This document shows, piece by piece, positions 15,853-23,440 of a stretch of 64,000 nucleotides of DNA. The stretch is taken from the NCBI RefSeq assembly GCF_036803785.1, contig NZ_DAIRTR010000001.1, positions 8,570-72,569 of the forward strand, read 5' to 3'. The stretch is from Pelomicrobium sp036803785 (GTDB lineage: Bacteria > Pseudomonadota > Gammaproteobacteria > Burkholderiales > UBA6910). The notes below the pieces were generated by a model. The model was not told the DNA's origin and searched no databases. It saw only the letters and a list, made by a program, of their open reading frames with translations. The position numbers and the translations under genes were made by a program. The first letter of the stretch is position 1, and every line of letters begins with the position of its first letter.

Positions 15853-16704
15853 GTGTCTAATAAGCGGGACAGCCCTATGAAGCCGGGGGATGCGCTGGAA
15901 ATGGTCAGCGTAACTGATCCTGGCATGGTCCGTGCTCATAACGAGGACAGCGTCGGGATCCTGCCTGAGGAAGGGGTCGCGATCCTGGCAGACGGGATGG
16001 GGGGCTACAACGCGGGAGAGGTGGCGAGCGGGATCGTGGTGTCGCTCATGACGGCCGAGCTCAAGGAGGCGTTGGCCCAACAGGATCCGGCAGCCATTGA
16101 TCCCATGAGCGGCAAGCTGATGGCGGAAACCATGCTGAGGAGGGAGATCCGGCGAGCCAACGCCTCAGTCTATCAGGCAGCGCAAACCCTGCCCCAATAT
16201 GCCGGAATGGGAACCACCCTGGTGGCGGCGCTCTTTTTCGATAACCGGGTGGCCATCGGCCACATCGGGGATTCGCGCACCTATCGGCTCAGGGGTGAGC
16301 AGCTGACGCAAATGACCCGGGATCATTCCCTGCTCCAGGAGCAGATCGACAGTGGCATGATCAGCCGGGAAGAAGCACGGCAGTCGATGCACAAAAACCT
16401 GGTTACCCGGGCGCTGGGAATTGATCCCGAGGTGGATGCGGAAATCCATGTCCACGATGTGCGGCCCGAGGATATTTACCTGTTGTGCTCGGACGGGTTG
16501 AACGACATGGTGGAGGACGAGGATATCCGGCTCACCTTGACCAGCCTGCGCTCCAACCTGCCTCTGGCAGCGCAACAACTTGTGCAGATGGCGAACGACA
16601 ACGGTGGACGGGATAACGTTTCGGTCATCCTGGTGCGGGCGAGACATGGGTTTCCGGTGCGGCGGCACAGGCTCGCAAACCTGCTCTCAAAGCTCAAGAA
16701 ATAA
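15853..16704 (+). CDS. PP2C-family Ser/Thr protein phosphatase
   Basis: 283 residues from a GTG at 15853 (AAGAGG lies rather far upstream); ATG at 15877 is an alternative that would start just before the domain. All PP2C metal-binding motifs are present: RAHNEDSVGI, LADGMGGYNAGEVAS, GHIGDSRTYRL, LLCSDGLNDMV and GRDNVSVILV, with the two catalytic-metal Asp residues in place. It removes phosphate from Ser/Thr on cytosolic proteins with Mn2+/Mg2+. The next gene, 18 bases on, codes for an FHA protein, a usual phosphothreonine-reading partner. A Ser/Thr kinase lies at 40896. Confidence 0.92.
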   Translation: MSNKRDSPMKPGDALEMVSVTDPGMVRAHNEDSVGILPEEGVAILADGMGGYNAGEVASGIVVSLMTAELKEALAQQDPAAIDPMSGKLMAETMLRREIRRANASVYQAAQTLPQYAGMGTTLVAALFFDNRVAIGHIGDSRTYRLRGEQLTQMTRDHSLLQEQIDSGMISREEARQSMHKNLVTRALGIDPEVDAEIHVHDVRPEDIYLLCSDGLNDMVEDEDIRLTLTSLRSNLPLAAQQLVQMANDNGGRDNVSVILVRARHGFPVRRHRLANLLSKLKK

Positions 16705-16722
16705 AGTCGGAAGGGCCTTCCT

Positions 16723-17448
16723 ATGGCGGCGAAACTGATACTCAGCATGGATGGGCTAGTGCTTAAGGAGTTCCCTCTGAACAAGGAGCGCATCACCATC
16801 GGCCGCAAATCAACCAACGACATTCACATCGACAATCTCGCTGTCAGCGGGAACCACGCGGTAATCGTTACCATTCTGAACGACTCGTTCCTGGAAGACC
16901 TGAACAGTACTAACGGGACGATGGTTAACGGCAAGCAGATCCAGAAACACTTCCTGCAGCACGGGGACGTAATCGAGATCGGCAAGTACAAACTCAAGTA
17001 CCTTAACGATCAGACCACTTTGCGGTCGCAGGGAGATTTCGAGAAAACCATGGTGCTCAAGCGTCCGCCGACTGCAAGCCAGCCAGAGCCCCGATTGGGG
17101 GGTGCCGAGCTCGCAACCCGATCAGCGTCCATGTCCATGCCACCGTCGTTCCAGCCTGCTTCTGCCGGCACTAAAACGGTGCTACCGCCAGCTGCGATTC
17201 AGGTGTTGAGCGGGCCAGCTGCCGGGCGAGAACTGGTGATCGCCAAGACGCTGACCACCCTAGGCAAGCCTGGTCTCCAGGTGGCGGTGATTGCCAAGCG
17301 GCCCCACGGTTATTTCCTGACTCACGTGGAGGGCGACCAGCATCCGGTAGTCAACGGCAAGACCATTGGGACTCATCCACGACAACTTCACGATCACGAC
17401 ATCATCGAGCTCGCTGGCGTAAAGCTGGAATTCTTCTACAAGTCATGA
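16723..17448 (+). CDS. FHA-domain protein with two FHA-like modules
   Basis: 241 residues. The N-terminal FHA domain (about 20-90) has the classic order: IGRKSTNDI, SGNHAVI, then LNSTNGTMVNG. It recognises phosphothreonine peptides. A Pro/Ser/Ala-rich linker (about 110-160) leads to a second FHA-like module (about 165-240: VLSGPAAGRELVI, TLGKPG, HPVVNGKTIG, HDHDIIELAGVKLEFFY) in which the usual Arg/Ser/His set is degraded. It sits in a run with the PP2C gene and is probably co-transcribed. It may couple phosphorylation to the PilB-like ATPase downstream (inference). Confidence 0.9.
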   Translation: MAAKLILSMDGLVLKEFPLNKERITIGRKSTNDIHIDNLAVSGNHAVIVTILNDSFLEDLNSTNGTMVNGKQIQKHFLQHGDVIEIGKYKLKYLNDQTTLRSQGDFEKTMVLKRPPTASQPEPRLGGAELATRSASMSMPPSFQPASAGTKTVLPPAAIQVLSGPAAGRELVIAKTLTTLGKPGLQVAVIAKRPHGYFLTHVEGDQHPVVNGKTIGTHPRQLHDHDIIELAGVKLEFFYKS

Positions 17449-17512
17449 GCGAACGGGCGATAGGATTGATGGACGTCGCAACCCTCATCATGTCCAAGGC
17501 GGACCAGGCAGA

Positions 17513-18283
17513 ATGAAACTGAGAGTTCTGGGCTGCAGCGGTGGGATAGGGGGGACGCTCCGGACGACATCCATGCTGCTCGACGATGATATCCTGATTG
17601 ACGCGGGAACTGGGGTCGGAGACTTAAGCCTCGAGGAGCTCAAGAAAATCGACCATGTGTTCGTTACCCATTCCCATCTGGATCACGTGGCCTACATCCC
17701 CTTTCTGATAGATACCGTTGGATGGATGAGAAGCGAGCCCGTGACCGTACATGCAACGCACGCAACCCTGGAGATTCTCAAAGAACATTTGTTCAACTGG
17801 AAGATCTGGCCCGATTTCTCCTGCATTCCAGACCCGGACATCCCGTACATGCGTTATGACTACCTCAAGGTGGGAGAAACCGTCGACCTAAACGGCAGAA
17901 AAATTACGCCACTACCAGCGCACCATGTGGTGCCAGCGGTCGGATTTCGGCTCGAGGGACAATCAGCAAGTCTCATTTTTTCCGGGGATACCACGACTAA
18001 CGATGCGCTGTGGGAGTGGGTCAATCGAACCCGAAACCTACGCTATCTCATTATCGAGACTGCCTTTGGCGACGGGGAAAGAGATCTAGCGGTTGTCTCA
18101 AAACACTTGTGCCCGAGCCTCCTACGCGAAGAGCTGCAGAAGATAGAACTCGAGGCAAGACCAGAGATCTACATCACGCACCTTAAACCAGGTGAGTCGG
18201 ATTCGATCTTGAAGGAAATCGAAATGGCGGTGGAAGGTTTTCGGGTAAAAAGGCTGGAAAGCAATCAGGTATTCGAATTTTAG
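17513..18283 (+). CDS. Metallo-beta-lactamase-fold hydrolase, class II cyclic-nucleotide phosphodiesterase-like
   Basis: 256 residues. The metal site motif THSHLDHVAYIP (about residues 52-63, HxHxDH) is followed by further ligands at PAHHVVPAVG, SGDTT and ITHLKP. The ordering and the start MKLRVLGCSGGIGG fit the cyclic-nucleotide phosphodiesterase class II / RNase Z-like branch, so the substrate may be a cyclic nucleotide. A cNMP-binding kinase (40896) in the window makes this plausible, but no test is possible from sequence alone. It lies 64 bases after the FHA gene, within the same signalling block. Confidence 0.82.
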   Translation: MKLRVLGCSGGIGGTLRTTSMLLDDDILIDAGTGVGDLSLEELKKIDHVFVTHSHLDHVAYIPFLIDTVGWMRSEPVTVHATHATLEILKEHLFNWKIWPDFSCIPDPDIPYMRYDYLKVGETVDLNGRKITPLPAHHVVPAVGFRLEGQSASLIFSGDTTTNDALWEWVNRTRNLRYLIIETAFGDGERDLAVVSKHLCPSLLREELQKIELEARPEIYITHLKPGESDSILKEIEMAVEGFRVKRLESNQVFEF

Positions 18284-18350
18284 TGCTTCGCGGCAGATCG
18301 GTTCGCCGAACACAAATGTGCTGCCTGAAAAGGCGGTGGGGGTAGATGCG

Positions 18351-20723
18351 ATGAGCACGATCCTGCAATCCCAGAATTCCCAGGAACAGTTAGGAGAAAT
18401 CACCGCCAAGCTTGGCTTTACGCGCAACTTGCAAGCGGTTACAAACAAGATCCATGCCACCTATAACATCGACGAAATTATGTTCGAGGTGAGCAAGGAC
18501 ATTTGTGATTTGTTCGAGGCCGACCGGCTAACGATTTATCTTCTGAGCGAAGACAAACAATCTATTGTTTCCAAGGTTAAAACGGGTCTTAATTCTTTCA
18601 AAGATCTCAAGCTTCCCATCTCCGAGCAGAGCGTCGCAGGCTACGTTGCCTTGAGCAAGAGGCTCGTCAACATTCGGGACGTGTACGACGAACAGGAACT
18701 GCGACGCTTGAGCCCTCATCTGCACTTTCTGCATGAGGTGGATCGGCGCACCGGCTATCGCACCCGACAGATGCTAGTGGCCCCCATTTTGGACGCTAAC
18801 GATAACGAACTAATCGGGGTTGTCCAGCTCATTAACACCCGTTCCGGCCAGCCGTTCTCGCAAGTAGCAGCCGAGGGCCTTACGGAGCTCGCTAAAACGC
18901 TGGCGATTGCTTTCCGGCAGCGGCAGAGCGCGCTCCAAGTCATCAAAACCAAGTACGATCAACTGATCGCGGACGGGATCATTTCCGCCCCAGAATACGA
19001 CCTCGCCATGCGCTCGGCCCGGCGGAAGGGGCTTGACATTGAGGATGTGCTGATCGACGAGTTCCAGGTGAAGCTCCCTTCGCTGGGCAAGTCCTTGTCA
19101 GTGTTTTTCGGAGTTCCCTATGAGCCGTACAACCCGGATCGGGTAAAGCCTTTCGACCTGCTCCGCAACTTGCGACGGGAGTACGTCGAAGAAAACGGTT
19201 GGCTACCCATTGAAGAGACCAAAGAGGGGCTAGTGATCCTCACCACCGACCCAGAACGGGTTCGCGCCTCTCGCATTGTCAACAATGTATTCCCCAAGCA
19301 CCGCTTGGTTTACCGGGTCTGCACGCGGCGGGAATTCCGCAAGACGGTAGATTTGTTCTACGGGGAAGGCGACCTCGGGTCGATCGGCGACCTGCTTTCC
19401 AATCTGGACGAGGATTCGGCGGACGATTACGGGCTTTCGGCCGATGATATTTCCGCCGCAGCGGACAACGAGTTAGTAAGGCTTGTCAACAAGATTATCA
19501 TCGATGCCTATAACATGGGGGCGTCGGATATCCATATTGAACCTTATCCTGGGAAAGGGAAGACGGAAATCCGCTTCCGACGCGATGGTTCCCTCATGCC
19601 ATACATCGAAGTTCCAGCGAGCTATCGTAATGCCATCGTGACTCGAATCAAGATCATGTGCGATCTCGATATTTCCGAGAAGCGCAGGCCTCAGGACGGG
19701 AAAATAAAGTTTAAAAAGTTCGGGCCCCTGGACATCGAGTTGCGCGTTGCCACGATTCCGACGGCAGGCGGCATGGAAGATGTAGTCATGCGCATCCTGG
19801 CTGCTGGAGAGCCGATTCCCTTGGACAAGCTGGGACTACTTGAGCACAATCGAAAGCGTCTCTTGGAATGCATCGAGAAGCCCTACGGCCTGTTCTTCGT
19901 CTGTGGCCCCACCGGTTCGGGCAAGACCACTACGCTGCATTCTATCCTGAAACACCTGAACACCCCGGAGAATAAGATCTGGACTGCCGAGGACCCGGTA
20001 GAAATCACCCAGAAGGGCCTGCGCCAGGTACAGATCAATCCCAAGGCAGGACTCACTTTCGCCACTGCCATGCGCTCCTTCCTGCGAGCCGACCCGGACA
20101 TCATCATGGTGGGAGAGATGCGCGATAAGGAGACTACCAGCATCGGCATCGAGGCATCCCTCACGGGTCATCTCGTCTTTGCCACGTTGCATACCAACAG
20201 CGCGCCGGAATCTATTGTTCGCCTTCTCGACATGGGAATGGATCCGTTTAATTTCGCCGACGCGCTGCTCGGCATTCTGGCGCAGCGCTTGGCAAAGCGG
20301 TTGTGCACCCAATGCAAACGGCCCCGGGCTGCCGGCCAGGAAGACGTCAAGCGGCTGTTGAACGAGTATACGGAAGAGCTCAAAAACCTGGAGTGGTTCA
20401 AGAAAGACCCGGCAGCAGCAATGAAGGGTATCTACGCCGAATGGACGCGCAAGTACGGGGACCAGAAGGGGCAGATTACTTTGTACGATCCTGTCGGCTG
20501 CGAGAACTGCGGGGGAACCGGCTACCGCGGGCGTGTGGGGTTGCACGAGTTGTTGGTGGGTACGGATGCAATCAAGCACCACATTCAAAGTCATTCCCGC
20601 GTGGCCGAGATGCTGGTCACGGCCCTGGACGAAGGCATGCGCACCCTGAAGCAAGACGGGATCGAGAAAGTCCTACAAGGAATTACCGACATGCACTCGG
20701 TACGGGCGGTGTGCATCAAGTAG
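18351..20723 (+). CDS. PilB/GspE-family secretion ATPase with an N-terminal GAF domain
   Basis: 790 residues from the ATG at 18351 (GGTGGGGG upstream); a GTG at 18318 is less likely. Domains: GAF (about 35-185), MshEN/N1-type domain (about 205-330), then the hexameric motor with Walker A CGPTGSGKTTT (about 520), Asp-box, Walker B (DIIMVGEMRD), His-box (GHLVFATLHT) and the four-cysteine Zn site (CTQCKRP and CENCGGTGYRGR). It should power type IV pilus extension or a type II-like machine at the inner membrane. GAF-carrying members suggest control by a small ligand. No pilC or pilD gene lies beside it; instead it is grouped with PP2C, FHA and HD-GYP genes. Confidence 0.9.
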   Translation: MSTILQSQNSQEQLGEITAKLGFTRNLQAVTNKIHATYNIDEIMFEVSKDICDLFEADRLTIYLLSEDKQSIVSKVKTGLNSFKDLKLPISEQSVAGYVALSKRLVNIRDVYDEQELRRLSPHLHFLHEVDRRTGYRTRQMLVAPILDANDNELIGVVQLINTRSGQPFSQVAAEGLTELAKTLAIAFRQRQSALQVIKTKYDQLIADGIISAPEYDLAMRSARRKGLDIEDVLIDEFQVKLPSLGKSLSVFFGVPYEPYNPDRVKPFDLLRNLRREYVEENGWLPIEETKEGLVILTTDPERVRASRIVNNVFPKHRLVYRVCTRREFRKTVDLFYGEGDLGSIGDLLSNLDEDSADDYGLSADDISAAADNELVRLVNKIIIDAYNMGASDIHIEPYPGKGKTEIRFRRDGSLMPYIEVPASYRNAIVTRIKIMCDLDISEKRRPQDGKIKFKKFGPLDIELRVATIPTAGGMEDVVMRILAAGEPIPLDKLGLLEHNRKRLLECIEKPYGLFFVCGPTGSGKTTTLHSILKHLNTPENKIWTAEDPVEITQKGLRQVQINPKAGLTFATAMRSFLRADPDIIMVGEMRDKETTSIGIEASLTGHLVFATLHTNSAPESIVRLLDMGMDPFNFADALLGILAQRLAKRLCTQCKRPRAAGQEDVKRLLNEYTEELKNLEWFKKDPAAAMKGIYAEWTRKYGDQKGQITLYDPVGCENCGGTGYRGRVGLHELLVGTDAIKHHIQSHSRVAEMLVTALDEGMRTLKQDGIEKVLQGITDMHSVRAVCIK

Positions 20724-20728
20724 CCGGC

Positions 20729-22555
20729 ATGAGCGGGTTTTCTGTTCATGATCTGCTGGTAAGGCTCGAAGAGCTAAACGCGGTCGGTGCTGCCCTCAGC
20801 AGAGAAAAGGACTTGAGCCGCCTACTGGAAGCAATTTTAAAGGCGGCAAAGCGTATTACCCATGCCGAAGCCGGCACCCTGTATCTGATGGAGGACGGGG
20901 AGCGCTTGCGCTTCGAGCTGGTGCAGAATGACGCCCTAGGAATCGCCATGGGGGGCACGAGCGGCGTGCCCATTCCTTTTTATCCAGTACGACTCTACGA
21001 CAGTGCCGGGCAACCCAATAACTCCATGGTGGTCGCCTTCGCCGCGCTGCGCGGTGAAACAGTGAACATCCCGGACGCCTATGCGGCAGAGGGTTTCGAT
21101 TTTTCCGGCACCCGGAGTTTCGACGCGAAAACCGGCTATCGCTCGAAGTCCTTTCTCGCGGTGCCAATGAAAAACCACGAGAAGCAGACCATTGGCGTTC
21201 TGCAGCTCATCAACGCCAAAGATCGCTCGACTGGCGAAATTGTTCCCTTTTCCGATGCAGATCAACGTCTGGCCGAATCGCTGGCCTCCCAAGCTGCAAT
21301 TGCGATTACAAACCGGCAGCTCATCGATCAGCTGGAAAAGCTGTTCGAATCGTTCATCAGTCTTATCAACGCAGCCATCGATGAGAAGTCCCCTTACACG
21401 GGGGGCCATTGCCAGCGCGTTCCGGTCTTGACCATGATGCTCGCCGATGCAGTATGCAGAACCGATGCGGGTCCGTTTAAAGATTTCAAAATGACCGATG
21501 CCGATCGGTACGAACTCAAGATCGCGGGGCTCTTGCACGATTGTGGCAAGATCACGACCCCCGTACATATCGTCGATAAGGCCACCAAGCTGCAAACGAT
21601 CTTCGACCGCATCCATTTGATCGACACCCGGTTCGAGGTGCTCAAGCGAGATGCAGAAATCGCTATGCTTCGCCAGCTCCTGGCCCTGGGCGCGACCTCT
21701 CTCCCCCGTTCTTCGCCAAAACTGATGAGGTACGCCTCGCTGCACCACGGCAGCGACAGGCCGGAGGAATCGGCGCATTTCGCCGCGCTCAACACACCCT
21801 ATGAATCTGTTGGATATGCTTCGGCGCCCTATCCGAGTGTTACCGGCTTGAAGTTGGGGAATGCCCCTCCGGCGAAAGCGCGTGCATCCCTCGAACGGGA
21901 TTACCGGGAACGGCTGACCCAAATCGAGGCGGATCGGAACTTTCTGAGGAAGTGCAACCTTGGGGTCGAAGCCATGCGGCCCGAGGATCAGGCGCGAGTG
22001 CATCAGATAGCATCACGGTACAGGTGGATCGATGCGACCGGCAAAGAAACACCATTTCTCACCGACGACGAGATCGAAAATCTCACCGTCGAAAAGGGGA
22101 CTCTCACCACCAAGGAGCGGGAGATCATTAACCATCACATCGTGGTCACCATCCGCATGCTGGAATCCTTGCCTTGGCCTGCCCACTTAAAGAACGTCCC
22201 AGAATATGCGGGCGGACATCACGAGCGGGTGGATGGCAAGGGATACCCGCGGGGGCTCACTAAGGATCAGATGTCGGTTCAGGCCCGGATGATGGCGATT
22301 GCCGACATCTTCGAAGCGTTGACGGCGGCGGACCGGCCCTACAAGCGGGGCAAGACTTTGAGCGAAGCCCTTTCCATCCTAGGCCGACTCGCCTTAAATG
22401 GCCACATCGACCCAGATCTGTTTCAGGTCTTCGTACGGGAAAAAGTCTATCTGCGTTATGCCCGGGAATTCCTGGAGCCTGAACAGATCGACACGGTGGA
22501 TGAGGCGAGCATTCCTGGCTACGATCCGCATGCCTTCGCGGCTGATAGAAAGTGA
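20729..22555 (+). CDS. GAF-HD-GYP cyclic-di-GMP phosphodiesterase-like protein
   Basis: 608 residues from the ATG at 20729, six bases after the ATPase stop; the frame is open upstream but there overlaps the ATPase gene. A GAF domain covers about residues 25-195. The HD-GYP domain carries LLHDCGK (about 268) and HHERVDGKGYPRGL (about 495-508), then the family tail ADIFEALTAADRPYK. The HD and GYP parts are about 230 residues apart, some 170 more than in usual HD-GYP proteins, because of an inserted charged segment. Hydrolysis of c-di-GMP in the cytosol is the family role. Tight linkage to the PilB-like ATPase points to control of pilus motility or adhesion. Confidence 0.88.
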   Translation: MSGFSVHDLLVRLEELNAVGAALSREKDLSRLLEAILKAAKRITHAEAGTLYLMEDGERLRFELVQNDALGIAMGGTSGVPIPFYPVRLYDSAGQPNNSMVVAFAALRGETVNIPDAYAAEGFDFSGTRSFDAKTGYRSKSFLAVPMKNHEKQTIGVLQLINAKDRSTGEIVPFSDADQRLAESLASQAAIAITNRQLIDQLEKLFESFISLINAAIDEKSPYTGGHCQRVPVLTMMLADAVCRTDAGPFKDFKMTDADRYELKIAGLLHDCGKITTPVHIVDKATKLQTIFDRIHLIDTRFEVLKRDAEIAMLRQLLALGATSLPRSSPKLMRYASLHHGSDRPEESAHFAALNTPYESVGYASAPYPSVTGLKLGNAPPAKARASLERDYRERLTQIEADRNFLRKCNLGVEAMRPEDQARVHQIASRYRWIDATGKETPFLTDDEIENLTVEKGTLTTKEREIINHHIVVTIRMLESLPWPAHLKNVPEYAGGHHERVDGKGYPRGLTKDQMSVQARMMAIADIFEALTAADRPYKRGKTLSEALSILGRLALNGHIDPDLFQVFVREKVYLRYAREFLEPEQIDTVDEASIPGYDPHAFAADRK

Positions 22556-22800
22556 CGAAGAGCGTCAGTTTTTGCCTGTCCGCGGGGGTCCACCAAAGCC
22601 ATGGGCCCCTTTCTGTTGTTCAGCCGGCCACCCCAGACCTTGCTCAGCCGGCCCAAGAAGAACCTTGGGCTCCAATGGATCTCCTCCAGCCCCCATTTTC
22701 TTGAGAGGAAAGCGCGCAACTGCGCCAGGAGGGCAGCGCTCGAGTGCTCCTCGGCACGATGTTGTAAAAAAAGATAAACCCGGAAGATTCCTGAGCGGCT
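22556..22800 (+). other. Non-coding gap upstream of the first pilin
   Basis: 245 bases between the HD-GYP stop and the sigma-54 promoter. I see no supported gene and no clear terminator. There is one A-run (about 22766-22772). An enhancer site for a PilR-type activator would be expected here, but I cannot identify it by eye. Confidence 0.4.
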
Positions 22801-22816
22801 TGGCATGCACCTTGCT
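22801..22816 (+). promoter_or_regulatory. Sigma-54 promoter of pilA-1
   Basis: TGGCATGCACCTTGCT fits the sigma-54 consensus TGGCAC-N5-TTGCW, with GG at -24 and GC at -12 separated by the obligatory 10 bases. It lies 57 bases before the pilin ATG. PilS/PilR-RpoN control of pilA is standard in beta- and gammaproteobacteria; no PilSR is in the window. Confidence 0.9.
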
Positions 22817-22872
22817 CAACCCCAGGCTGGGAGTGTGTCCCTTGGGTCTTTTTCGGTGAAAAGGAGCGTTTT

Positions 22873-23310
22873 ATGAAACAGTTGCAAAAAGGTTTCACGT
22901 TGATCGAGCTGATGATCGTGGTAGCGATCATCGGCATTCTGGCCGCTATCGCGATCCCCGCCTACCAGGACTATACGGCCCGGGCGCAGATGTCCGAAGC
23001 GGTGGAGCTCCTGGCGGGCGGCAAGACGCCGCTTGCTGAGTGGTACGCCGACAAGGGCACGTGGCCTGCTAATCCGGCCTCCGTCATGAACACCCTTTCC
23101 GGGAAATACGTGGCAGCGATTGCTTATAGCGGCACGCCTTCTGGCTCGACCCTTGCGTTGCAAGCGACAATGCGAGCGAGCGGGGTAAATTCAGCAATTC
23201 AAAGCAAGACCGTTGTATTGGAAACGGCGGACGGCGGTAGGACCTGGACTTGCAAGAGTGATGGTACTGCACCGGTTGATGCCAAGTACCTGCCCGCTTC
23301 GTGCCGGTAA
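22873..23310 (+). CDS. pilA: Type IV major pilin, copy 1
   Basis: 145 residues. A short leader MKQLQKG precedes the prepilin peptidase site G^FTLIELMIVVAIIGILAA, with the conserved Glu at +5 and a long hydrophobic helix, then AIPAYQDYTARAQ as in beta/gamma type IVa pilins. Two cysteines near the C-terminus (WTCKSDG and PASCR) form the expected disulfide loop. It has its own sigma-54 promoter and terminator, so it forms a single-gene unit. The second pilin at 29639 shares the layout and about the same length but differs clearly in the globular part. Confidence 0.95.
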   Translation: MKQLQKGFTLIELMIVVAIIGILAAIAIPAYQDYTARAQMSEAVELLAGGKTPLAEWYADKGTWPANPASVMNTLSGKYVAAIAYSGTPSGSTLALQATMRASGVNSAIQSKTVVLETADGGRTWTCKSDGTAPVDAKYLPASCR

Positions 23311-23324
23311 TTATCTTCGATCAC

Positions 23325-23364
23325 AACAGCCTGCCCGAGAAATCGTGCAGGCTGTTCTTTTTTT
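23325..23364 (+). terminator. Rho-independent terminator after pilA-1
   Basis: AACAGCCTGC (23325-23334) pairs perfectly with GCAGGCTGTT (23347-23356), followed by CTTTTTTT. It is a strong terminator and isolates the pilin mRNA from the glycosylation genes. Confidence 0.93.
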
Positions 23365-23440
23365 GCAGAGATGTTTTTTCAAATTGATGGTCAGCTGTCG
23401 TCCTCGAAAGTGTTGATGGCGATCATAAATCCTTCTGGCG

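Noticed and set aside
20303..20728. Upstream extension of the GAF-HD-GYP gene into the ATPase gene
   Set aside because: These codons read Arg/Gly-rich nonsense in the wrong frame of the ATPase; the GAF domain begins just after the ATG at 20729.
22556..22800. Remnant gene or small RNA before pilA-1
   Set aside because: No frame has codon-like composition or motifs and no promoter-terminator pair is visible; only the sigma-54 site at its end is supported.
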